Source: Casuarina equisetifolia
Taxonomy: Eukaryota; Streptophyta; Magnoliopsida; Fagales; Casuarinaceae
Assembly (NCBI GenBank): GCA_028551475.1
Contig: CM052358.1
Location: 26,438,853-26,502,852 of the forward strand
Reading direction: 5' to 3'
DNA length: 64,000 nucleotides
A program made the translations under genes and the position numbers. The stretch's first letter is position 1. Each line of letters starts with the position of its first letter. The notes below the pieces were generated by a model. The model saw nothing but the letters and a program-made list of their open reading frames with translations, was not told the origin of the DNA and searched no databases. Shown piece by piece: positions 30,676-42,592 of the stretch.

Positions 30676-31770
30676 TATGAATTGCTTTAACGGGGATGGC
30701 ACCTTTCAATGGCTCCTTTAATACCTCAACACAAATGCTTTAATATTTTCAACAATAATAATGGGTCAAGAAACAATTAATTCACATGAAATTGTTAAAC
30801 TCTATCGCCTATACAATGTTGAAGCTACATGTTACTTGGTTATGGATGGGGATAGTTTCAATTTTCTAACTAAAGCACAAAGATTAATCAGCATAAGGAA
30901 ATTTTTCAGGAATTAACGGTTGGCAATGAAGTTCTTCAACTTTCATGATCTGCTTTAGCTTTCTTACTCAATGCATGAAGCTCCAAAAATATAAGTACTT
31001 TACTTGCAAAAGGCACTTTCACTATTTATATTATTTAGTTTATGGTTAAATACACATAATTCTTTACACTTTGTATCCAACCGCATTACAATAAAAGAAT
31101 TTATCATTGATTAAAAAATAATTTTCTTACCATGCAATTCTTTATCATCTTTTACTTAAACTTTTACTAGTAGTGTTAGTTTTTAGTTTCATTCGATTAC
31201 ACATCATTACACAAGCCCTCGAAACCAAGAATTCTAAAAGAATAAGTATTTGTACTTTGGTGAATAGGATAATTGACTTGTTATGAACTGCTTTATTGAA
31301 ACCAACTTTCTTATAAATAGTTTGGTGAATTATAAGTAAAGATATCTTATATATTTTATGAAGCCAATTTTCTTGTAGATAGTTTGGCTAATCTGGGACA
31401 TTCAATTATAGGGCTACATGTTTTGTCCACATTGAGATTATTAAGAAATTGTAAGAAAATAACTTAGGAATATCAATTAGGTCTAGAACATTATGAGCCT
31501 TTTTGAGTTAATTTTTTTCAAATATGTTATTTGGTTTTATTATACATTGTATAGTTTTCCTTAGGCATTTTAATGTTTTCTTTAGCAATTTTTCTATCTA
31601 TAATTTAGGATGATGTATTGAGGGGCAAGGTTTGTTGCCTTCCCTTGTGTAATCTTTTACACAAGTTTTGAGTTTTTGCTCATCTTGTGTGATTAATATC
31701 AATGATAAGAGTTTTATTTTTTTTTTCAAAAAAATAAAATTAAAAAACAACTAATCCTTACACCTTGAAC
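30676..31770. other. AT-rich intergenic DNA with possible LTR debris
   Basis: No gene is visible. The stretch at about 31590-31720, with a TATA-like ctataattta, a CT-rich segment and an end like aatatcaatgataagag before a poly-T run, has the layout of a solo LTR or other retroelement end, but no boundaries could be fixed. Confidence 0.3.
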
Positions 31771-32210
31771 ACTTTCTCATTTTAGCTTTTAGTTTAATTT
31801 GATTACACATCACTACATATTTTTTATTTCCAAAATTAAGCATCATGAGGTCTTAAAGTAGATAAATAATTTTTAAGAGTTAACATCGGAGAAGTTTGCA
31901 AAGAAGTAGTTCACTTAATACCTTTCTTTATTTCCAATCTATATGGTCTTTGACATATTTTTTACATGCATATATTCAAGAGATTTGTCACCTTTTTGCA
32001 TAGTGAAAAATTGGTCTACATAAGGAAATTTCTATGTAACCTTAGATAGCAACATTCATTAGGCCTCTTTGTACTTTAAGGATCCCTTAAACATTATCTC
32101 ATAGTAGTAGATTCATTGGAAGAAAGTCAAGAGAAGATAATCTCCCCATTAAACAAGTTTTTTTTTGGCTACTCTTCAATTTTTTGACTCTAACATTATT
32201 TAATTCTTAC

Positions 32211-32378
32211 CTTTTTTTTTTAATAGGAAAAGAGAGAAAAGGGGGGGGGGGGGTGTTGGGTGTGTGTGTGTGGGGTTGGGTTAGGGTTTGTGGGGACGGA
32301 AAAGGGGTGTCTAAAACCCCCAACCTTTTAGTTAGGAGTCCTTCCAAAGCTCTACCAAGCTATGGGCTTATTGGCTTT
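32211..32378 (-). mobile_element. tRNA-derived SINE inserted in R copy A
   Basis: On the minus strand the segment begins with a box-A-like tagcttggtagagc and is followed by a degenerate box-B-like aaggttgggggtttta. It continues through an A/C-rich body and ends in a poly-A run (poly-T at 32211-32220 on the plus strand). R copies B (near 50660) and C (near 55815) read straight across the equivalent site without it, so they act as empty sites. The body includes a 13-base G run and TG repeats on the plus strand. Target duplications are not clear. Confidence 0.6.
32241..32298 (+). other. G-run and potential G-quadruplex tract
   Basis: Thirteen consecutive G residues are followed by GT repeats and then ggggttgggttaggg...gggg, which satisfies the four-G-run quadruplex pattern with short loops. 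It lies in the SINE body. Confidence 0.55.
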
Positions 32379-33124
32379 TTAGTTAATTTGATTAGAGATA
32401 TCATTACACATATTATATTTTCATATCTAATGTTTATGAAACTCCACCTATATAAATAATGATATATTTATATTTAATTAAATTAAGTAATTTTTTCTTC
32501 AATTCATCAAGATTTTAACACTTTATGCTACTCAGTCTTTTTTTTAAGGGACCAAAAACATATATGCTTGAAGCACCAACATTGTAGAGGATTTCACATT
32601 AGAGAAAAAGCATACCTAATTATTATTTTTAATTAAAATCTAGCCATTAACAAGGACAATGATGCTTACAGAATTTTAAATAGAAATGTTTAGTTTAGTT
32701 CAATTTTAGATAAAATAGTTTTGAATTTTTTTTTGGATATAATAAATATCAGTTGACTTAAAGAAGTGAACTTGCCAAGGCCATTAAACTAAGTTGATGA
32801 AAGGCTCTTCTCTTATCTAATTGAACCATTATAGTCTTTCAAATACGAGGTGGGTTAAAATTTTTCATACTAGTTGTAATTTATTATAAAATCTTCTATA
32901 TACAAGGAAATCCCTTTTCATTATAAATTAATTTTAAGGACAAAACAAACTTATTAATATGATATGCATTAATCTTCCTTGATACGTAGCATCATCATTT
33001 TATTCTTTTGTTGTCTCCTAGAAGTACAAATTGGGGCAACACGTTGTTTGATTGAATTAACCATTCAAGGTGGAATATAAGATGAAGCCCACGGTCGAAT
33101 ACAAGAGTATTAAAATTTTTACAA

Positions 33125-33337
33125 AAAGGGTCACCTTGATTCTTCAATTGATTCATGTAAGTTCAATGTGGATGTGAAGGAGTGTGGGGTATGCAAAATA
33201 AGCCAAGATGGCCTTTTGAAGTAGTCTAAGGTTATAACTAGCATTTCTTCACATGCATTAGATTTATAAAAATTTTAGAATTCTTTTTGTTTTTATTGTC
33301 TTTGATATCAATGTCTCGCGTCCTATTCAACAAGATG
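33125..33337 (+). repeat. Duplicated segment inverted relative to 56585-56799
   Basis: Read on the plus strand this segment matches the reverse complement of 56585-56799, at roughly three quarters identity by eye. Shared blocks include ttcttcacatgcatt, tattgtcttt, tcaatgtctc and gtgaa(g/a)gagtgtg. The sequences on both sides match in direct orientation, so only this piece is flipped. Confidence 0.75.
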
Positions 33338-34740
33338 TTGAGTTGAAGCATATGGGTTTAAGTCACCAATGCGAAACCGTCTTCAGTTTTGTGAAGCATT
33401 TGCCCCTTTCGATATATTTTGCAAATCAACAAACACTTAATACACCCAAATTCCATTTGACTCAATGGAAGGGTTTTTAGATACATAAATTACTAGTGAT
33501 TCCTTTATTCCAAATTGAATTTAACAAACAAAGTGGTCAAGAGAAGGATTGCCACCATCAAACACTCCAGAATTTGGAATCTTACACTCGTCTAACTTCC
33601 GATTTTTCTCTCTCTCTGACAAGTGGCTTCAACGTGGACTTGCCAAAGAACTAACGGAACGCAACCATGCCATGCAAGCTAATCGAATTGCATACAACAT
33701 TCAATTGTTCCAAAGAAGCTAGTCATTCTCCGATTAAACAAATCCAAGATTCCAAATGCTAGCGCAGGGCCTTTCACTATATTTTTTCAATAACCTAATA
33801 AATTGAAACCAAGAATAGGTAATGTGTGAATTAAAACACTATAAAATTTCAAGCAACAAATTTTGTTAATTCAATATTTCTATACATGAATACTGAAAAG
33901 GTAGAGGAAGGTACCCACTTTGGATGTAACAATGTACTTTGTGGATAGAGATGTAGGGTGTTGAGACATATGCCTCCAAAAACAATTCATATAGCCGCAA
34001 AGGAGCAATCAATGGTTTACAGGATTTAACTTGAAGTGCATGAATCCCTTCCAATATAGAAAAACTTCATAGGTGAACAATCTCTTAGACTCAATTTTCT
34101 TAAACTGAATTGTAATTTTGACAATACTTGAAGCTCAATACAGCCGTTTAAGTGAAGTTAAAAAAAGTGTTGAAAGTTGGGCCAAACTTGGTATTTTTGT
34201 AAAATTTGTTTACAAATTGACTTAAAGCTTTAAGTGAGGATAAATAAATAGGACCATTTCATCTAATTGGTTCCAATAACATAAACTTAATGCTTTTAAG
34301 GAGGCAAAAGATGAGAATAAGCTTTAACAATGATTGAAGCTTGCTACAATCTCTTAAATGAAGTCCATGAAGATTGGAAAGTTGATGGATGCTATTTGAG
34401 ATTGTTGTCAACTTGTTCTTAGATGAATTTTAGAACTTGATTGTGATTAAGATCATTAAGAATAATTCCCTAAGGATTGTATTTACTCAAATCTAGTTCT
34501 TTTGAGGAGTTGAAATTTGATTAAAAAATTAGAGAGCAAACAACAAGTGGAATTTGAAGCATTGAATTAGAAAAAAATCTTACTGTTTGTAGGAACTTAA
34601 AGCTGATCCATGTTCACATTGAAAGAAGAAGTGACTAAATTTTAATTTAGAAGAACAATTGACTGCAATTAAAAATAAGTGGAAATGAAGTAATTTACCG
34701 CAGTTTATGCTTCTTTTGCTTTTCCTAAAAACTTTGAGAA
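33338..34740 (+). repeat. Segmental duplication, pair at 62379-63400
   Basis: This stretch continues the duplicated unit after the inverted piece. It matches the sequence that resumes after the copia element, for example aacaaagtggtcaa/gggacc, atgccatgcaag, and the exact run ttcaattgttccaaagaagc in both. It is non-coding. Confidence 0.7.
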
Positions 34741-35943
34741 CAATTGGAAAGCAGATCCTTTTATATTTTCAACAAGACTAATTAACTACGATAAAATTAC
34801 CGGACATGTGAACAGTACTTATCAACACAGTTACCAAAATTTTTCTTACATAAACGCGAAGTGCTAGCCTTGGGATCTTGTTGGACTAAAATTCATTTTG
34901 AAGAGTGCTAGAGATATGTTTAAGGTGACAACATCGCTGGTCCCACATTGGTAGGAGAGTCAAAAGTAATGTAGTAGAAAGATTTTTGAAGGAGGGGGAT
35001 GAAACCTGGTGGGATTTTTATGGAATTATAAATGATGAAAAATTGTTGGAAACTTGGAACTTAATTAAAAGTGAAACCAAAGATTTTTTACAGATTGTTT
35101 GCTGTGTGTTTATAAAGAATACCCAACAAGTTTTTCTCAGCTTTTGGGTCACTACTCATGTTGTTTGTTTTGTTCCACGTTGCTATTGGGATCACGAAAT
35201 TTTCTCTTGCATTTGAACCAAAAGCTTCCACTTATAGGCAAAGGGTTCATATTCTTCAAAGAAAACAAAAAGAAACTGAAATGATGAAAATAAAATTTTT
35301 TGACTCTTTTACTGTTTAAGGAGTTGTGCATTGCACAATTTGATCATTGGGACTTCAAAGGAACAAATGTTAATAGGACTTTTACAAACTTATGTGAAAA
35401 TAATTAACTTTATTTTCACTAATTAATCTTTCAATTACTTCTATATCTATTTGATGAATTAATAAGGCCTTTTGCTCTAACTTCCTTGCCTTTTGATGTT
35501 ATTAAATTGTTTTTAGTTCTCATTATGTTTAATTTTTGTTGATTTACTATACCTCTTCATAATTGGTACAATACAATTGCTTATTTTTTTTTTAAATTCA
35601 TTTCTACCTTTGTAAAATATCAAGTTCTAAGATGCCACTTTTATTTGTAATTGGCTCCTACTTGCATAAAACATCAATAGGTATAAAACTTGATTGGATG
35701 TAAAAGACTAATACACTATTTAAATTAGATCATAGTTCGTTACATATTCTTTTGAACTAATTTGTTTCTTGTATGCTGGAGTCAAGTATTAATTTCTTAG
35801 AAAGTTCTTGTAAGTCATATCTCTTTAGCCAAATCATTAGCTAAAGGCTAAAAGAACTTTAGTAGTACACCATCACACTTTCAAAAGTCAATGATCTCAA
35901 ATTAATATTTTTAAATGCTATTTCATTTAGAATGATTTCAAGC
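34741..35943 (+). repeat. Upstream flank of Cys-rich gene A, shared with gene B
   Basis: The interval is collinear with 43390-44607 upstream of gene B, and its last 400 bases also match 51510-51787 upstream of gene C. Shared blocks include gatagcct(t/a)gggatc, ttttatcgaattataaa, gagttatgcac, and attaactaaaggttaaaa. The similarity spans promoter and flanking DNA and shows that whole units were copied. Confidence 0.7.
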
Positions 35944-35950
35944 TATATAA
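35944..35950 (+). promoter_or_regulatory. TATA-like box of Cys-rich gene A
   Basis: TATATAA begins exactly 98 bases before the ATG at 36042. The same spacing holds for the other two paralogues. Confidence 0.55.
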
Positions 35951-36041
35951 TTGTAACAAAGATTAGAGAACCACTCTATATTGTTATCTTTTCTATTAGA
36001 CAACGAGAAAGGAGAATTTTCAAAGGAAAAACTTAACTTTG

Positions 36042-36449
36042 ATGGATGCAAAATCCATTAGTAAACTTATAGTAATGATGATGGAGTTGCTCATTCTCAT
36101 AATTACTAAAGTGCATGCCAATGGCTCTACCCATCTCTTTTCCACTCCCATGTTATTTCCTACTAGCTTTGACACCATTCAAGAAAATGGGAATTACAAC
36201 CTTCATTGTTTAGAAAATATAATGAAAATATGTAAAGACATATCAAGATTAGCAGAGATGGAGCATTGTATTATTGATCGTCTCTTTGAATGCTTTCGTG
36301 AAAATCCAAAACACAAGAATCATCATGAGCATCAAATGGATATAGAGAGAGAATGCATATTACATTGTGTTGGGAACAAGAATCTTCGAGGTTTTCTTAT
36401 TGCAGAATGCTTGTTAAGGTGTTACGAAAGGCATATGAACAAGCATTAA
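36042..36449 (+). CDS. Small secreted eight-cysteine protein A
   Basis: An intronless gene of 135 residues that I cannot assign to a named family. Residues 1-26 form a signal peptide: lysines, then a hydrophobic core MMMELLILII, with a likely cut after KVHA. After a Ser/Thr/Phe-rich linker come eight cysteines spaced C-x7-C-x11-C-x7-C-x20-C-x3-C-x13-C-x3-C. These spacings place paired cysteines on one face of helices, and the final C-x3-C-x13-C-x3-C resembles the alpha-hairpinin pattern. The mature protein is rich in His, Lys and Glu. The start is the ATG at 36042; an in-frame TTG precedes it. Two paralogues with the same layout lie downstream. It is probably an apoplastic helical, disulfide-stabilised protein; defence, signalling or reproduction are possible roles, none shown. 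Confidence 0.75.
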   Translation: MDAKSISKLIVMMMELLILIITKVHANGSTHLFSTPMLFPTSFDTIQENGNYNLHCLENIMKICKDISRLAEMEHCIIDRLFECFRENPKHKNHHEHQMDIERECILHCVGNKNLRGFLIAECLLRCYERHMNKH

Positions 36450-38740
36450 ATGTCTACATCTAGCATCAATAAGGTCCAACATTGGAGAAAGGTTCTTAAT
36501 CTCTTATTAGTTATCTCCCCTTAAACATAAAAACACACACTTTTGAACACAGTTTATCCATATTCATATAAGCCCATTTTCAAAAGTTAGTAAGCACATT
36601 TGAACATTTCTTTGTTGTTCTAGTACCATTATAATTGGTTCATTACTTGTTTTATTGTCCACCACAAGATACCTTATTTTGCTTCCCTTGTTACATAATT
36701 TGTGTATATCAACCTTGTCTCACTTGTTGAAATTGTTTTTAGTGGTTTCAGGGGTAAATGACATGGCATCAAAGGCAAGAAAATCAGATTTTAAGGATAA
36801 TAACTCCAAGTTTTAGACCCTTGCTGTTTGTATAGCCTTGAATTATCTAATAAATACATGGCAATATATTTTTACTTTAATTGATATTTTTATTTTGCTG
36901 TAAGATTAGGTGACATTAAATGCAAGTATTAAGAGTTGCTCTTGAAATTAAGGTGTCTTGTGTCATTGGAACTATGTCTCTTTTGTTTTTGGTTTTTTTT
37001 TTCTACTTGTATTGGATCTAAGATATTTAATAAGACAAGAATATTAAAATGGAAATTTATTTGTGAATGTATATGTGACATTATTTAAGAGACTTAAAGG
37101 AAAAAATAAAATTCTGAAATCCTATTTATTTCATCCATAAAAATATTAAGCTTTTAAATCATGAAGAATAATGAACCAATGAACAAATATATTCTCTTAA
37201 GTTTAAGCTTGTTAAAATTCAGAGCCATATTATTCAATCTAAAAGCTGACTTTAGAGTTGGTGACACCTCTTTTAACTTACTTAAGATTCCTAATATTCT
37301 CTTGGCAATATGAGATTATTGTTTACATGATAACACACCTCCTTAACAAATTGGGTTGACAAACAACATAAATGGTGTTGCACTGCAAAGACCAAGCATA
37401 AATTCAAAAGTAATGAAAGCTTATAAAAGTGCTAACAAAGAACCTAAGCTTGATATTTATATCAAAAGACTTATTATTTAACTTAAAAGTCAACTTAAAT
37501 AAATGAGTCAAATATTATATAAGTAGAAATTTTAATATATTTCTTAACGATGTAAAGTTGTTGCTCACATCATAATGCACATGCATAACATGCCTTGTTA
37601 CCTTGATGGTCAAATCATTAGACTATCTTGTTGTTGTATTATGTTGGAAACAAGTTAGCTAAATTAATAAGACTTTATAGGAGTGTTGAGGAGGAAACTT
37701 GACTTTCATATCTTGTTAAAAAAACTTATTATTTAATACAAAAACAACTTAAGAGTAGGTGGAAGTTTTTGTCATATAAGTTGGAAATCTTAGATATTCT
37801 TTAAAAATGTGGAATTATTACCCTCATTGTAATACATAAGCATGATAGGCCACTTCACCAATATGGTAAAATCATTAGACTATTGTGTGTTGCATTACGT
37901 GGATAACACGCGAATTCAAATCAATGGGAGTCCATAGTGGTCTTAAGAGGGATCCTTGAGATGATATCATGTTAAAAAACTTATTATATAACCTAAAAGT
38001 TAATTTGTGGGTTTTCAAATCTATTATCATATAAGGAAGAATCTTAATATATCCTTTAGTAACATGGGATCATTGCCACATTGCAATGTAATATCTACAG
38101 TGAAGAAATCTTAAAGGCTAGATTTACCCAACAAAAATTTTGTATATAATGAAAACACAACTCAAGATTGCACTATCATATTAATAGCATAATTTATACT
38201 CTCATAACAATAGTAAAAAATGTAATCTTAAGATTTTTAGAAAACTTGTTGGACTCCTACAAGGTTTCATTGACAAGATTCGCAGCTTGTAATTTTTTCT
38301 TCTTCTTACTATACAAATACCTATTAAATTGAAATAAGTTTTATGCATACGATATACATGAAAGAACCTAAAACTATTTCGATGAAAGCAATCCATTATC
38401 TATTTCATTTATCATATTCCATGAATTCTTTCTTCCTTATATTAGTCACTAAAATTGGTTAAGAGGGGTTTTTTACTTTATCAAAACTTTCTTCTTTATT
38501 TAAAACTTATTTTTATTGCAGAAATAAAGAACATTATTTGATGATCCTTCGAATAATTTCTATGAAAATCATTAAAGATTAGATAATTTCACTGATCTCC
38601 CCTTTTTCAGTGCATTAGATGTTTAAATGCTGAATAATAATTAATAGGGATTAACAAAATATTTTCACCATGGAAAAGTCGGAATATTTAGAACACCATG
38701 AAACTAAGTCTATCAACGCTAATTGTCAATGCAATCCATA
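36450..38740. other. 3' flank of gene A and dispersed repeats
   Basis: The first 650 bases match the 3' flanks of genes B and C (tctacatctagcatcaa, gttagctatctcc, tttttagtggtttcagg). From about 37,200 to 38,060 a loosely repeated motif (acttattatttaac..aaagt..aact, ..atattatataag..aaattttaatat.., ..catgggat..attgcc..) occurs at least three times and again near 45,850-46,120. No gene is supported. Confidence 0.5.
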
Positions 38741-38759
38741 CAAATCTACTTCTTTGTTC

Positions 38760-39095
38760 TCACACAAGCATGGGTTCTGGCAAAATCTTGTAAAATTTCA
38801 AGATTGCTCTGCTGTCAAAGGACTTAGTGGTGAGTGAGGGATTAAGAAAAGCAGAGAAGTTTTGGGTGACATGGCAGAGGGCGTCTGACAGTCCTGAATC
38901 CAACATGGATATGAGAGAGAGAAGTTGCAGGAAAGAGAACACAAGAACAGAGTATCAAGAGGAGTCCAGAGTTGCGCGCTATGGCACAGTACAATTGCAT
39001 TGAATTGGCACTAAATGCATTACGACCCAAATAAAGGAACTTGTTCATCAAGAGGAAAGAGGAAAACAAAGGACATTTACGGAACCCAAACAAAT
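38760..39095 (-). repeat. Duplicated unidentified fragment (pair at 46740-47040)
   Basis: The minus-strand sequence is open over 60 and 83 codons in two frames and matches 46740-46900 in its middle (gaagt..gcagg(a/g)aagagaac, gggtgacat/cggca). The shared piece may be part of a decayed gene transcribed leftward, because it keeps a hydrophobic leucine-rich stretch in copy A. I do not recognise the protein. Confidence 0.3.
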
Positions 39096-40099
39096 ATTAG
39101 ATATTTCCATTTTATGAAAACAGTAACCATCAATGGTAAACAACTCCTGCGACACCACTACTATCTCGATGTTGATGACGACTAAAAATATTTCATTAAA
39201 GTCCGACCTCAACACCATATTTAGCATCTATAAAAATTTGATGGAAGAAACAAACTCCTAGCGGTGCTTAATTTCCCCTACATGCTGCCTCAGGTGGCTC
39301 CACCTATAGTTGACCATAAAATATATGTCCAAAAAGAGAATTCCGTAAAATGCCCTTCAATATGAGGGTGAATTTACATGTTCTTGTCCAGAATTTAATC
39401 TCAGTACTTTTTATTTTAAAAGTGGGAGAAACTCAACTTAGTCATACCATTACAAACAAACAAAATTCGGAGGGAAAAAGAACTAGAAAGAAAAAGGCTA
39501 TATAATGCCCTTTCTATTACTACTACATTGATAATGGATGCAAGCTAGTGTAACTGCAATATGTTCAAAACTCTTTAAGAAAACTACTTTAGAAAGACTC
39601 TTTTAAAGTTATGTTCTACTGCAATGTTAGCAATAAAATAATAAAGATAGTAAGCAAGGAGAAGCTAAACACTTAAGAGTAGCATTTAACTATTTGAGAA
39701 AATTCTACCACATCATATTGGTATGAAAAAGGGAGCCCATGGCTCAACCCTTTTAAAACCCTATTTAGCACACCTCTTATTTTTTATCATCTACATGTTT
39801 TTAGGTGTCATTACTTGTTACTCTTAGCAGTAATATGTTTTAGCTTTTGCAAGCCTTGTCAAGAAATCCCCTAATCCAGGTTGTTTCGATTCTGTCTCTG
39901 TTGCTTGATTTCGATTTTGTGTTCTGGGCATGAACTACAACATTCTGAGAATGTCAGCTATAATTAGATGCCCCTTCTACTCCACTAGTTTTCTCTTGTT
40001 ATGAATGACTTGGGTGATTGTTAAGGGACCCATTAAGGTTGAGGCATATGCGTCCCAACATTCTGTATTGAGTGCCAGTCAATGGGGGTGCTGGCCACG

Positions 40100-40529
40100 G
40101 TCCTGGAACATTTGATTCTGCTGCTGGTGGTCAATCCACACTTACAGCCGGCTTTGGACCATTTCAGCAGATGGGATGGAATCCGAGTCAAACTCAAGCT
40201 CAGTCCCCAGGACATGGCTGTCCCCACCGCCACCTCCACCACCACCTCCTCCACCACATTGGCTTTGACAACCACTGGAGCAGTAATCAGATGTGGAGCC
40301 GCACCAGCCATACTGGCTACAGCACTGCCCACCAGGGCAGAGAGCACCTCCAGCTTGCCATCTTGTTTCCTTTCAGTCTTTCTTTATCTCTCTGGCTTTT
40401 GTCTGTGCCACTCGGAGTCCTGCAATGTCAATACCTTGCTGCAACTGAAACCCCAAAGTACTGCACTCAATTCCAATGGTTCCACAGTTCCAAAAAAGAT
40501 GGAGCAATGATAAAGATTGGCTTCTTCAT
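40100..40529 (-). pseudogene. Hevein-domain (chitinase-like) pseudogene
   Basis: On the minus strand an ATG at 40529 opens with MKKPIFII. After frame breaks, a clear hevein (chitin-binding type 1) domain follows at about 40365-40256: [19 protein letters not shown], then [14 protein letters not shown]. Seven of the eight hevein cysteines are present; the first (in EQCG) is lost, with RWQAGG in its place. An eleven-glycine hinge (40223-40255) follows, as in class I chitinases, but no catalytic domain can be seen and a stop comes about 23 residues later. Chitin-binding plant-defence proteins of this type are secreted or vacuolar. The copy cannot make a whole enzyme. Chitinase parentage is inferred from domain plus hinge. 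Confidence 0.65.
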
Positions 40530-40609
40530 TTCGCTTACCAAGTAGCCACTGGAGTGTGCCCAAGTCCTATCTCTTAAAGGTAAGTCCTATGTCTTAGAGG
40601 TAAGCACTG

Positions 40610-40850
40610 TCATCATCTTCTTCCATTGGTCGTCTCATGGTGCAAAACATACAATTATGAAACAATCGCTTTCAGTGATTGTGATTGAATCTGATAGATA
40701 TTGATGTAAACACTGCAGTATAATTCTTATTAGAACAACATTATCTCATCATAGGTGCTAATTTACTTTGAAAATACTTGACATCTTTGCAAAACAACTT
40801 GAAAGATATTTATTCAACTTTAAAAACTGAGCTTCTTTGCTGAAAACCTT
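40610..40850. repeat. Dispersed repeat, copy 2 (pair at 28560-28820)
   Basis: This is the second copy of the patchy repeat found downstream of DTC, in the same orientation. It lies immediately upstream (in transcriptional sense) of the hevein pseudogene, so it could be old promoter sequence that was moved. Confidence 0.4.
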
Positions 40851-42177
40851 CTATGACTCTTTCAAGTTATTAAGTGTTTCAATGCTGCAATGGATTATAA
40901 GTTTTTGTACCTAGATTATAAGATGTGAGTTTCAATAAAAGTCAGGTGATGCAATGGTCAATTGATATTCTCGTATAAACTAATAAAGATCCGATTCATA
41001 AAAACTCCACTATAAACCAACAAATAGCTAAAAAATGAATAACTCAGTAACCAACTAACTCAACAAGAAGAAACAGGAGAACAGAATATATTTTCATAAG
41101 CTAAGCAAGTCTGGAGAGTTTACTACAATAACATGAAGTACCATAGATAAAATTTATCCGTATGAAAAGACTAAGCATCTACCCCAAGTAAAACGTTGCT
41201 ACTAATGAACAATGGTGGATGTACAAGAGAGAGAATGATTTTTTCAATCTCTTTACTATCAAAAAGTTGCTCAAAGTCTAACAAAACACTTCATATTGGT
41301 CCTACCTTTTAGGGAAATGTTCCATTATTAGCTTTTGCATCATGTTTGGGGACTCTTTCATGTCTTAGAAAAGTAAGAAGTAGTCTACCTTTTCTCGTTC
41401 CTCCACCAAGTTAGAATATTGAGCTGTGACATCCACTAATTGCAAGATTGTATGGTTCATTAGGCTCTTCAAAGACTTATAGGTATCATTAATCAGACCT
41501 ATATCTTTTTACTTTGACAATGAAGCCACCAATTTTGTGTTACATGAAAAGACTAGATGCACTGAGATCAATCATTTAGACCACTCACATTTCAACACAA
41601 GACCAACCTAATAATTTGTTAACAAAGGCACTAGAGATACAACATTATTTTCTCTTGAGCAAGCTAGATGTTTGTAATTTATTTTGACCACCAATTTGGA
41701 AGGGGATGTTGAAAGTACTTGTTTCACTATACACTTACCTAGGCCTAATGCCTTGTAGCTTAGGTTTGATACAATTCATCCATACCATAGCATTTATTGA
41801 TTCTTTAAGAGCTAGATTGTGAGCTCCACATTTTTTCATAACAACACTATGCATTTTTCTTCACTACTCTATAAAAGTAGTTTCACTATTTTTGATTCAT
41901 TGGCTTTTTAACAAGAACACCCTTAAAGCTTTTTGTTCAAAGCATGGGGTTTTGTTTTGTTGAGCAGATTTATAGTTTTTTATTGCTATTTTGATTTCTC
42001 CCAAAGCTCTTAAAAGTTAGTAGGACATTGCTACTTGAGTATGTAGCGTTGTGAGTGATTAAAAGAATATTGACTTGTGAGATTAAAGCAATACACCTTG
42101 TAGAGGTAGAAAAAGAAATGATGGCGTTAATGGCATGGATTGTCCTACATTACCAAAATGTACGCATGAAGGTTTTT

Positions 42178-42430
42178 TTAAATTAAAAAAGTTTCTTTTA
42201 ATCTTTAAGTTAATTTTTAGGTTAAGCTTTGGATTTTTTATCTTAAAATATCTTAATATTTCTTAATATAGTATCAAAGCAAACTTTTCCTTGTAAATCC
42301 ATCATTTAACACCATTGAATGCATTTGAGGGTTTCTTTAAATTAAGAAAGTTTACTCTAATCCTTGAGTTAGTTCTTGGGTTGAGCTTTAGAAATTTTAT
42401 ATTAAAATATCTTAATATTACTTCCTAACA
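42178..42430. repeat. Two direct copies of a 90-bp AT-rich sequence
   Basis: The segments 42178-42268 and 42336-42430 share aaattaa(a/g)aaagttt, gttaagctttgg/gttgagcttta and aaaatatcttaatat in the same order. They are non-coding. Confidence 0.6.
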
Positions 42431-42565
42431 AGTAAGAAAATCCCACCAATTTTCGAATGAGATCCAAAAGACGCTTGATTACATATGGGCCCTGACTCTG
42501 GAGAAATTCTTAGAGCACCATCTTTGGGCCTTCATTTTCAAGTCAAGCATGGCCACGTCCATCCA

Positions 42566-42592
42566 CCCTGCTTAAGTGCTCATTAAGCAGGG
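42566..42592. repeat. Perfect 10-bp inverted repeat with 7-base loop
   Basis: The arms ccctgcttaa and ttaagcaggg pair perfectly around gtgctca. No T-run follows, so it does not look like a polymerase III terminator. Function unknown. Confidence 0.7.

Larger units (their letters stand above)
31775..33120 (+). repeat. Segmental repeat R, copy A
   Basis: This is the first of three long copies of a non-coding segment, the others starting near 50055 and 55235. All contain, in order, ttagtttaatttgatta(c/g)acatcac, tttatttccaaaa, gaagtagttcacttaat(a), ggtctttgac, then a block ending in ccaaatt(a/g)gg(g)caa. Copy A is the most diverged and uniquely contains a SINE. No coding potential is conserved between copies. 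Confidence 0.75.

Noticed and set aside
40072..40545. Plus-strand frames of 142 and 157 codons
   Set aside because: They are shadows of the hevein domain and poly-glycine hinge, which read sensibly only on the minus strand.
42566..42592. Hairpin as a transcription terminator
   Set aside because: No T-run follows and this is a eukaryotic intergenic region.
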